DNA from: CAINVV01 sp964506325 | Lineage (GTDB): Bacteria; Bacteroidota; Bacteroidia; Bacteroidales; Prolixibacteraceae | Reading direction: 5' to 3' | DNA length: 19,946 nucleotides | Assembly: GCA_964506325.1 (NCBI GenBank) | Contig: CAZDLO010000064.1 | Span: 1 to 19,946 of the forward strand | Shown here: in pieces, positions 1 through 5,843 of the stretch | Position numbering within the stretch: position 1 is the first letter of the stretch | Layout of the letters: the number at the start of each line of letters is the position of its first letter | Position numbers and translations under genes: made by a program | The notes under the pieces: generated by a model | The model's database searches: none | The model's input: only the letters and a program-made list of their open reading frames with translations | What the model was told of the DNA's origin: nothing

Positions 1-92
1 GCGTTAGATCCTATAAAGCTGGTAACAATGGTTGGCTGATTGATTTTTGCGAGTTCACAGCAATCTTTAATGTACTCGTTAAACTTTTGGTT
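1..92 (-). pseudogene. In-frame continuation of the integrase beyond the TAA stop, cut by the window edge
   Basis: Reading the minus strand past the TAA at 95-93 in the same frame gives about 30 more sense codons without another stop, up to position 1: NQKFNEYIKDCCELAK, then INQPTIVTSFIGSNA. The stretch from the end of the preceding entry, VLPRI-stop-NQKFNEYIK, fits the usual Bacteroidetes integrase pattern in which the stop position is commonly a serine or similar. A single base change from TCA to TAA would explain it. The catalytic His, Arg and Tyr residues would lie beyond the window. This is therefore either a nonsense-inactivated integrase or a sequencing error. The reading frame is seen directly; the single-substitution explanation is inferred. 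Confidence 0.6.
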
Positions 93-1022
93 TTATATCC
101 TGGGTAAAACATTGACCGGGTGTGTGTATTTGTCAATTATCTTTTGAGCTTGCGGCAATATCGGAATTTTGGCCGGCTCTTTCAGTTTCTGAATAATCTT
201 TTCAATATACCCGCTTTTTATATGTTCCCTTCTTAATTGCATCAGGTCAGAGAACCTTAATCCGGTCAAACATCCAAAGCAATAAACATCCCTGACACGA
301 TCCAATTTTGGATTCTTGAAAACATGCGAACTGAGTTTCTTGAACTCTTCCACGGTTAAGAAGACTACTTCGATATTCTTTTCCGGAGCACGAAATTTTT
401 TGTGTTTAGTACCTGTGTAATATTCTCTTTCTGCTGCCCAATTCAGGAATGTCTTCAAAACTGCTACGATTTTTGCAAAATAGTTTGTTTTGGTTTTACG
501 CTCGTTGAAGGCATAATCTGTTAGACGGTCAAAGAAGTCCGAATCAATATCATGTAAGGTAAACTGTATGTTAGAGTGCGTCTGAAACTGAGTAAGAAAT
601 TGAAAAACAGTAGTCCGGTTTTTCAAAGTCGCTTGTGTTTTGGTCATTTTAGTCACCTCAAGAAATTCAAGGAAGATGGCACTAAAATTAAGGGTGCGAT
701 TTCTCTTGAACTCCTTTCCTGCCAAAAAATCAACGACAAGTTTTTCCGTTAGAGGAAAATTATTGAGTCTGAAATAAATAAAAAACTCATTTGCCTTAGC
801 CTGGTATGTATTTAAAAGAGCATTGATTGTCTCATGTCTGTTATCCGGCTCTGTTTCCCTGTTTGGCTTTACCCTTTGCTTTAAAGTGTTCCAATATCTT
901 GGTTTTACTTTTTCGAGCGTTTTCCAGTGATTTTTTCCGTTAATTGCTATATTTGCCTTGATCGGAACAAATCCCGATTTATCAGTCTTGTTTTTGTCAA
1001 TGTAGTATTTTATGCTTGTCAT
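93..1022 (-). CDS. Tyrosine recombinase/integrase (Bacteroidetes arm-binding type), cut by an in-frame stop
   Basis: Site-specific tyrosine recombinase of the kind carried by Bacteroidetes conjugative and genomic islands. Residues 1-90 look like the arm-type DNA-binding domain (YYIDKNKTDKSGFVPIKANI), about 105-205 like the SAM-like core-binding domain, and about 220 onward like the start of the catalytic domain. The first catalytic arginine is visible in TGLRFSDL (R256), and the beta-hairpin lysine is K279 or K281. The protein stops at 309 residues, before the His-x-x-Arg, His and Tyr motifs, whereas the family is usually around 400 residues. The stop is a TAA at 95-93, and the same frame continues with family-like sequence to the window edge (separate entry), so this copy is probably disrupted. 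The start is the ATG at 1022, just downstream of a TATCTTTG box. Base composition is more AT-rich than the central genes. Recombinase identity is fairly certain; activity is doubtful. Confidence 0.85.
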   Translation of the reverse strand: MTSIKYYIDKNKTDKSGFVPIKANIAINGKNHWKTLEKVKPRYWNTLKQRVKPNRETEPDNRHETINALLNTYQAKANEFFIYFRLNNFPLTEKLVVDFLAGKEFKRNRTLNFSAIFLEFLEVTKMTKTQATLKNRTTVFQFLTQFQTHSNIQFTLHDIDSDFFDRLTDYAFNERKTKTNYFAKIVAVLKTFLNWAAEREYYTGTKHKKFRAPEKNIEVVFLTVEEFKKLSSHVFKNPKLDRVRDVYCFGCLTGLRFSDLMQLRREHIKSGYIEKIIQKLKEPAKIPILPQAQKIIDKYTHPVNVLPRI

Positions 1023-1042
1023 TGTCTGCTGGATTTAATAAA

Positions 1043-1050
1043 CAAAGATA
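1043..1050 (-). promoter_or_regulatory. Bacteroidetes-type -7 promoter box before the integrase
   Basis: The minus strand reads TATCTTTG, an exact match to the Bacteroidetes primary-sigma -7 consensus TAnnTTTG. It lies 20 bases before the integrase ATG, giving a predicted leader of roughly 15 bases. No clear TTTG -33 element sits at the expected distance; only TTTC runs are present. The call rests on the -7 box and its position. Confidence 0.35.
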
Positions 1051-1057
1051 AAAAATC

Positions 1058-1081
1058 GGGGAAAGAAATGGGGAAAGAAAT
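1058..1081. repeat. Two tandem copies of a 12-base motif upstream of the integrase
   Basis: The plus strand carries GGGGAAAGAAAT at 1058-1069, repeated exactly at 1070-1081, with a looser third G-run followed by A-rich sequence near 1092. The copies lie directly upstream of the integrase promoter box. Direct repeats in this position can be binding sites for the integrase arm domain or an excision factor, but that role is inferred from location only. Confidence 0.45.
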
Positions 1082-1188
1082 TTGTAAAAAAGGGGCGAAA
1101 ATGAGAAAAATTGAAAAATAAAATCATTGCTTATCATGCAATAGATCAATAATATAGTAAACCAAAATAAACACAGATAAAAAGGCGA

Positions 1189-1207
1189 GTGCCCTTGTTC
1201 TGGGCAC
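1189..1207. repeat. Perfect 6-bp hairpin, first of a tandem pair
   Basis: GTGCCC (1189-1194) and GGGCAC (1202-1207) pair perfectly around a 7-base loop. On the minus strand the hairpin is followed by a short T-rich run. It resembles a T-arm in size, but the loop TTGTTCT lacks the TTCRA pattern, so it is not part of a recognisable tRNA. No gene is placed to use it as a plus-strand terminator. Confidence 0.4.
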
Positions 1208-1215
1208 CGATAAAG

Positions 1216-1250
1216 AAAGGCAACTGATATTCAGTCGGTTGCCTTTTCTG
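1216..1250. terminator. Hairpin with T-run, possible bidirectional terminator
   Basis: AAAGGCAAC (1216-1224) pairs with GTTGCCTTT (1238-1246), and an inner TGA/TCA pairing closes the loop. TTTTC follows on the plus strand, and the minus strand also ends in a T-rich run. This has intrinsic-terminator shape, but there is no plus-strand gene between the integrase start and here. It may terminate an unseen small RNA, may be left over from a gene displaced by the island, or may insulate the following operon. The rest of 1100-1379 shows no convincing gene. Confidence 0.5.
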
Positions 1251-1379
1251 TTTGCTACAAATGCAGAAGAATCAGATGACATCTCAAAAAAATATTGTAA
1301 TTTTGCTGGCTATTATAATGCCTGCTGAAAAGTGATCCGGCAATAAAGAATTTCTTTTATGGGATTATTAAGTTGGACA

Positions 1380-1395
1380 TGGCATGATTCTTGCA
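1380..1395 (+). promoter_or_regulatory. Sigma-54 (RpoN) promoter of the Kdo8N operon
   Basis: TGGCATG-ATTC-TTGCA matches the sigma-54 consensus TGGCACG-N4-TTGCA with one mismatch. The invariant GG (1381-1382) and GC (1393-1394) are separated by exactly 10 bases. The predicted start of transcription is about 1406, leaving a leader of around 24 bases before the kdnA ATG at 1430. Position and spacing both fit a working promoter, which would need an enhancer-binding activator. No activator gene or obvious upstream activator palindrome is seen in the window. Confidence 0.6.
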
Positions 1396-1429
1396 AATGA
1401 AAGTTGTTTTATAGATTAACAAATTTATT

Positions 1430-2623
1430 ATGGCAGGTACCGAACTATTCGGACAGGAAGAGCGTAAAGAGGTAATGGATGTCCTCGAAACCGGAGTTCT
1501 TTTCCGCTACAATCATGACGCTCAGAGAAATGGTGTTTTCAAGGCCAAAATTTTCGAACAGGAATTCAGCACTTATCTTGGAGCAAAACACACCCATTTC
1601 TGTGCCAGCGGTACTGCAGCCGATTCTTTGTCACTGGCATGTTGCGGCATTGGATATGGTGACGAAGTAATTGTTCCTCCCTATGGTTTTATTGCACCGA
1701 TTGAAGCTGTCCTCCTGGCAGGGGCCATCCCGGTCTTTGCGGAGATTGACGAGACACTGTGTTTAAGTCCGGAAGGAATTGAAAAAGTTATTACACCACG
1801 CACCAGGGCCGTACTGCTTATCCAGGTTTTCGGGTCAATGGCCAAAATGGACGAAATCCTGGCAGTTTGTGAAAAGCACAACCTAATCCTCGTTGAAGAT
1901 GCTGCCCCGGCCCTTGGCGGAAGTTACAAGGGAAGGATGCTTGGCAATTTCGGAAAGATGTCGGCCTTTTCGTTCGACTATTATAAGATTATTACAGCCG
2001 GAGAAGGTGGTGCTATTGCAACCAATGATGACGACCTGTATGACAGGGCGCACAAATATTCTGATCACGGTCATGATCACATCGGGGATGCCAGGGGCGC
2101 AGAACAGCATCCGATCCTGGGATACAACTACAGGGGGTCTGAACTGGGTGCAGCAGTGGTGCTGGCCCAACTTAGAAAGCTTCCCTACATCATCGAAAAA
2201 CAAAAATCACATCAGCATATTCTCAAGCAGGTACTTAAAGAGTTTCCTGAAATAACACTTAGACTGGTACCCGATGAAAGTGGTGATTCAGCCACATTTC
2301 TCTCCTTTTTCCTTCCCGACAATGAGCTCGCTGTCAGAACATTTGAGGAATTTCAGAAGGAAGGCCTGAGCGCATCTTACTGGTACAGGAACAATTTCCA
2401 TTACCATCGTCAGTGGGGCCATCTGAAAGAGATGAAGTCCATCTTTAATATTCCTGCCATGAAATTAAGCAATGCCAGGGATTACAGCCTGTTGGAAGTG
2501 CCTCAATCAGATGCAATTATGCAACGGCTAATGATGACCCAGATAATGGTCAACTGGAGCGAAGAAGAGGTTAATACGCTGGCTTCAAGGATGAGGTCGG
2601 CACTTAAAAATGCACTTAAATAG
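1430..2623 (+). CDS. kdnA: Kdo8N transaminase KdnA (DegT/DnrJ/EryC1/StrS family)
   Basis: PLP-dependent sugar aminotransferase of 397 residues, predicted to transfer an amino group from glutamate to the 8-aldehyde of oxidised Kdo, giving 8-amino-3,8-dideoxy-D-manno-octulosonate (Kdo8N) in the cytosol. Family motifs are clear: the cofactor-binding ASGTAADSL near residue 60, the PLP-nitrogen aspartate D157 in VEDAAPALGG, the Schiff-base lysine K186 in SFDYYKIITAGEGG, and NYRGSELGAA near 233-241. The DegT family is broad, and the KdnA assignment comes mainly from the neighbours: a KdnB-type dehydrogenase starts 9 bases downstream, followed by KdsA. The start at 1430 suits the MxGxELFGxEER opening usual in close relatives and lies just after a sigma-54 promoter. 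In known systems Kdo8N substitutes for Kdo in the lipid A inner core and lowers its negative charge. Confidence 0.85.
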   Translation: MAGTELFGQEERKEVMDVLETGVLFRYNHDAQRNGVFKAKIFEQEFSTYLGAKHTHFCASGTAADSLSLACCGIGYGDEVIVPPYGFIAPIEAVLLAGAIPVFAEIDETLCLSPEGIEKVITPRTRAVLLIQVFGSMAKMDEILAVCEKHNLILVEDAAPALGGSYKGRMLGNFGKMSAFSFDYYKIITAGEGGAIATNDDDLYDRAHKYSDHGHDHIGDARGAEQHPILGYNYRGSELGAAVVLAQLRKLPYIIEKQKSHQHILKQVLKEFPEITLRLVPDESGDSATFLSFFLPDNELAVRTFEEFQKEGLSASYWYRNNFHYHRQWGHLKEMKSIFNIPAMKLSNARDYSLLEVPQSDAIMQRLMMTQIMVNWSEEEVNTLASRMRSALKNALK

Positions 2624-2632
2624 AAAAAAAAT

Positions 2633-3709
2633 ATGTTTAGAAATCTGAAAGCAGTTGGTCGTGTTTTGTATGGAAGAAACAGTTTCGACCAGCTGGACGA
2701 CGTTCTGAGTGAATTAAGGGTCAATGAGGACTCTTTTGTACTTTTTCTGGTTGACGAATATTTTGACGGAAAAGATTTCATGAAGCGGATCCCCGTGCAT
2801 CCGCAGGATATACTCAAAGTAATTGATATAACGGAAGAACCAAAAACAAAAACAGTGGATGAGATTGTTGCCGAAATTAAAAGTCTCGGCAAGGGAAATC
2901 CTGTTTCTGTCGTAGGCATGGGGGGTGGCAGTGTAATGGATTATGCCAAAGCCACCCGTTTGATGTTTACCAATGAGGGTTCATCTGCATTGTACCAGGG
3001 ACTTGACATGATCAAAAATAAGGGTGTCCACTGTACGGTTGTTCCTACGATTTCCGGTTGCGGAGCAGAGGTTTCAATGACAACAGTTCTGACCGGTCCT
3101 GTTAAAAAATTGGGAATCAAGGGTAATTTCACCCCTGCCGACCAGTTGGTGATGGATCCCGAATTGATTGTTTCTGTGCCGGATCCTCAGCGTTTTTATA
3201 CTGCCATGGACTGCTACATCCACAATGTAGAAGCACTCAACGGACACCGTAAGACAGTGATGGGCGATTCACTGGGAACCGAATCACTCCGCCTTTGCAG
3301 GGAGATCTTCCTGAGCGAAAACAGCCGTACCCCGGAGAATGAGGAGAAACTCATGGTTGCTTCCTATTTGGGCGGCCTCTCCTTAACCTATTCTGAAGTG
3401 GGTGCCTGTCACGCCATCTCTTATGGTTTGGCCACTGTTACCGGAGTCCATCACGGTCTGGGCAATTGCATTGTATTCAACCAGCTTGATGAATTTTATC
3501 CTGAAGGAGTCAAGGAATTCAGGCGGATGATGGAAAACAACAATATTGTTATTCCAACAGGCTTCAATGCCGGCCGTACTCCTGAAGAGATTGAAAAAAT
3601 GATTGATATTTCCCTCACTCTTATCTTCATGTGGGCGCACGTCTGCGGTCCGGATTGGCAGAATATCATTACCCGTGATAAACTTCGCGGTCTGCTAATT
3701 AAAATGTAA
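2633..3709 (+). CDS. kdnB: Kdo 8-oxidase KdnB (iron-containing alcohol dehydrogenase family)
   Basis: Group III metal-dependent alcohol dehydrogenase of 358 residues, predicted to oxidise the C8 hydroxyl of Kdo to an aldehyde for KdnA. The N-terminal dinucleotide domain carries GMGGGSVMDYAK (GGGS at 97-100) and PTISGCGAEVS (138-148). The metal ligands follow the family spacing: D193 and H197 in MDCYIHNVEAL, H260 in GACHAISYG, and H274 in GVHHGLGN. Length is slightly below the 380-390 usual for generic members, as expected for KdnB. It starts 9 bases after kdnA and ends 10 bases before kdsA, so the three genes are certainly co-transcribed. The pair kdnA-kdnB next to a Kdo synthase supports the specific call over a general alcohol dehydrogenase. 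Confidence 0.85.
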   Translation: MFRNLKAVGRVLYGRNSFDQLDDVLSELRVNEDSFVLFLVDEYFDGKDFMKRIPVHPQDILKVIDITEEPKTKTVDEIVAEIKSLGKGNPVSVVGMGGGSVMDYAKATRLMFTNEGSSALYQGLDMIKNKGVHCTVVPTISGCGAEVSMTTVLTGPVKKLGIKGNFTPADQLVMDPELIVSVPDPQRFYTAMDCYIHNVEALNGHRKTVMGDSLGTESLRLCREIFLSENSRTPENEEKLMVASYLGGLSLTYSEVGACHAISYGLATVTGVHHGLGNCIVFNQLDEFYPEGVKEFRRMMENNNIVIPTGFNAGRTPEEIEKMIDISLTLIFMWAHVCGPDWQNIITRDKLRGLLIKM

Positions 3710-3719
3710 ACAATTGAAA

Positions 3720-4556
3720 ATGAAGAAAATAATAAAAGTAGGGAACATTGATTGCGGAGCAGATAAACTTTTTCTCATTGCAGGCCCCTGTGTTGTTGAA
3801 GATGAGAAAACAATGATGGACACAGCCGAGTTTTTGGTTGGGTTATCTCAAAAACTGGATCTTCCGCTCATCTTTAAATCATCATTTCAGAAAGACAACC
3901 GAAGCTCTGCCGATTTTTATACCGGACCGGGTATTGAAAAAGGTCTTGCCATACTGAAAAGGATCAAGGAGCAATTCAATGTACCGGTTATTACGGATAT
4001 CCATTATCCCGACCAGATAGCAGCTACGGCAGAGGTCGTCGACATCATCCAGATTCCAGCTTACCTCGTCATGCAAACGACCCTTGTTATGGAAGCTGCC
4101 AAAACAGGTAAGGTACTAAACCTCAAGCATGGACAGTTCCTGGCTCCGGAGAACATGATCAAACCGATCCAAAAAGCCGAGCAGGCAGGCAATTTCAATC
4201 TTATGGTAACGGAGAGAGGTTATACCTTTGGATACAACGACCTGGTTGTCGATCCCCGCAGTTTTTATCATTTACGTGCCACTGGATATCCGGTTATATT
4301 TGATGTGACCCATTCCATACGCAAGTACGGAATTCCAAGTTCAGATCCGGCGGGCGGTTCAAGGGAGTTCATACCGACCCTGGCGAGGGCAGGCGTTGCG
4401 GCAGGCATTGACGGGTTGTTCATCGAGGTTCATCCTGATCCTTCACGTGCCCTTTGTGATGCAGCAAGCCAGATGTGTATCGATGATGTAACAGAATTCC
4501 TGAAGCCTCTTATCGACATCCACAACACAGAAGTCAAATACAGACCAAAACCTTAA
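3720..4556 (+). CDS. kdsA: 3-deoxy-8-phosphooctulonate synthase (Kdo-8-phosphate synthase), metal-dependent class
   Basis: Condenses phosphoenolpyruvate with D-arabinose 5-phosphate to Kdo-8-phosphate, the committed step to Kdo. The single TIM barrel of 278 residues has the expected landmarks: AGPCVVE near residue 21-27, FKSSFQKDNRSS, TDIHYPDQ, IQIPAYLVMQT, NLKHGQFLAPENM, DVTHSIRKYG and GLFIEVHPDPSRALCDAAS. The cysteine at C24 in AGPC, together with the later His, Glu and Asp, indicates the metal-dependent subclass; E. coli-type enzymes have Asn there. The frame is open from a TTG at 3714, but the ATG at 3720 is the better start. It lies in the middle of the kdn operon and supplies the precursor of the sugar that KdnB and KdnA modify. 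Confidence 0.93.
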   Translation: MKKIIKVGNIDCGADKLFLIAGPCVVEDEKTMMDTAEFLVGLSQKLDLPLIFKSSFQKDNRSSADFYTGPGIEKGLAILKRIKEQFNVPVITDIHYPDQIAATAEVVDIIQIPAYLVMQTTLVMEAAKTGKVLNLKHGQFLAPENMIKPIQKAEQAGNFNLMVTERGYTFGYNDLVVDPRSFYHLRATGYPVIFDVTHSIRKYGIPSSDPAGGSREFIPTLARAGVAAGIDGLFIEVHPDPSRALCDAASQMCIDDVTEFLKPLIDIHNTEVKYRPKP

Positions 4557-4569
4557 TTAAATAATTAAT

Positions 4570-5595
4570 ATGGAATTTTTTCTTGACTCGGCCAACATGG
4601 CTGAAATTGAAGAAGCCCTCAAACTGGGGATTATCGATGGTGTCACCACAACACCTACATTCATGCACAAAAATGGTATCACAGATATCGACGGCGCCAT
4701 CGTGAAATTATCCAAAATGGTTCCGGTGCTGATGATTGAAGCTTTGGGTGAAACATCACAGGAAATAGTTACCGAAGCTCACCGATTACTTGCCCTGGGA
4801 CTCGACAAGAAAAAGACTGTATTTAAGATCCCGGTTAACCTCGAAGGCGTAAAAGCATGCAAAATTCTGCACGAGGAGGACCTTCTTATAAATCTTCACC
4901 TGGTGTACAACATTCAGCAGGCTTACATGGCCCTCACAGCAGGTGCCAATTATGTTTGCGTGCTGGTTGGCCGTATGCAGGACCAGGGGCATGATGCCTT
5001 GGGGCTGGTTAAACAGATTGTTGAAGTGATTGATCGCTATAAGTACAACGCAAAGGTGATGTTCTCTTCTGTAAGATATCCTGAGCATATAAAGGACGCC
5101 CTGCTTCTTGGGGCTCACAACATCACAGTGCCCTGGAGCATCATGAAGAAACTTGGCGATAATCACCTGACGAAATTGGGAACCGACCAGTTTTTCCAGC
5201 ATACACGATTGATGACCATCCAGGTAAAAAGTGTTATTTCAGACGTTAACCCGGTTGTCGATATCGAATGCAAGGTGTTGGACGCCCTTCTTAAAATGAC
5301 AGATTCGGGCATGGGCGCGGTCTCGGTTGTATCCGCAGACGGAAAGCTGGCAGGGATATTTACGGATGGAGACCTCAGGCGTCAGATGCGTAAAATGGGA
5401 GATCATATCCTAACTGCTACAGTAGGGGAATGTATGACCGCCAACGCAATTTCGATAGAATCGGATGCCATGCTGCAAAAAGCAACGGATATCTTCAATG
5501 CCAACCAGGTGGACAATATCATCGTGACCGAGGGCGGTAAGCCTGTTGGTATGTTGGATATTCAGGACCTGGTGAAACTCGACCTGCTGAGTTGA
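4570..5595 (+). CDS. Transaldolase/fructose-6-phosphate aldolase-like barrel fused to a KdsD-type CBS pair
   Basis: A 341-residue two-part protein. Residues 1-215 are a small transaldolase (FSA/TalC-like) barrel: D6 in MEFFLD, VTTTPT at 25-30, E57, the Schiff-base lysine K86 in FKIPVN, N108 in INLHLVYN, and VGRMQDQG at 133-140. The usual VTTNPS asparagine at position 28 is Thr here. Residues about 220-341 are two CBS motifs; GMGAVSVVSADGKLAGIFTDGDLRR and the ending GKPVGMLDIQDLVKLDLL closely resemble the C-terminal half of arabinose-5-phosphate isomerase KdsD/KpsF, but the SIS isomerase domain is absent. The gene starts 13 bases after kdsA and is followed by a terminator, so it belongs to the Kdo8N operon. 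Inference: it may make or channel arabinose 5-phosphate, for instance by aldol addition, under CBS control. The reaction is not established. Confidence 0.8.
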   Translation: MEFFLDSANMAEIEEALKLGIIDGVTTTPTFMHKNGITDIDGAIVKLSKMVPVLMIEALGETSQEIVTEAHRLLALGLDKKKTVFKIPVNLEGVKACKILHEEDLLINLHLVYNIQQAYMALTAGANYVCVLVGRMQDQGHDALGLVKQIVEVIDRYKYNAKVMFSSVRYPEHIKDALLLGAHNITVPWSIMKKLGDNHLTKLGTDQFFQHTRLMTIQVKSVISDVNPVVDIECKVLDALLKMTDSGMGAVSVVSADGKLAGIFTDGDLRRQMRKMGDHILTATVGECMTANAISIESDAMLQKATDIFNANQVDNIIVTEGGKPVGMLDIQDLVKLDLLS

Positions 5596-5613
5596 TCGAC
5601 CAATAAGTGACAG

Positions 5614-5650
5614 AAAAGGCGGAGCTTCTGAGGCTCCGCCTTTTCTTTTT
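5614..5650 (+). terminator. Strong intrinsic terminator of the Kdo8N operon
   Basis: AAAAGGCGGAGC (5614-5625) pairs perfectly with GCTCCGCCTTTT (5633-5644) around a 7-base loop, followed by CTTTTTT. It lies 19 bases after the stop of the transaldolase-CBS gene and separates the operon from the esterase gene. Confidence 0.92.
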
Positions 5651-5760
5651 TCAGGCTTCCCTTGCCTGATTGCAAAAGGATCAGCGGCCATAATTGTTTT
5701 ATGCTGTTTCCACTGCCAGAGTTTTTGCATTATTGTTATCTTTCAGAAACAATTAAGTGA

Positions 5761-5776
5761 CCACTTTAAAAAGTGG
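5761..5776. promoter_or_regulatory. Palindrome CCACTTT-AA-AAAGTGG, candidate operator
   Basis: Perfect 7-base inverted repeat with a 2-base spacer, 67 bases before the esterase ATG. The size and tight spacer fit a dimeric regulator site better than a terminator, as there is no T-run. No regulator gene is adjacent. The rest of 5651-5843 shows no gene; an upstream TTG-containing region with TATCTTTC at 5737-5744 is a weak promoter candidate. Confidence 0.35.
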
Positions 5777-5843
5777 AACCTCAGAGGAGCCCGTAATCGG
5801 CGAAAATTATCTTTTATTGATTAACTATTTATTATTCAGCAAT

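Noticed and set aside
927..1121. Plus-strand open frame opposite the integrase start
   Set aside because: Cysteine- and lysine-rich translation with no family resemblance, antisense to a recognised gene and its leader.
1189..1207. Hairpin with a 7-base loop reminiscent of a tRNA T-arm next to an integrase
   Set aside because: Loop TTGTTCT lacks the TTCRA pattern, the stem is 6 rather than 5 bases, and no other tRNA arms or CCA end can be built around it.
1307..1321. Second GG-N10-GC arrangement (TGGCTATTATAATGC), possible extra sigma-54 site
   Set aside because: Only the invariant doublets match; the rest of the consensus, including TTGC, is poor, and a much better site lies at 1380-1395.
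2503..2919. Minus-strand open frame of 138 codons across the kdnA-kdnB junction
   Set aside because: Serine-rich shadow translation crossing two well-supported genes on the other strand.
5757..5843. Upstream extension of the esterase reading frame
   Set aside because: It would place 29 residues before a clear signal peptide and overlap a palindrome; the ATG at 5844 is the natural start.
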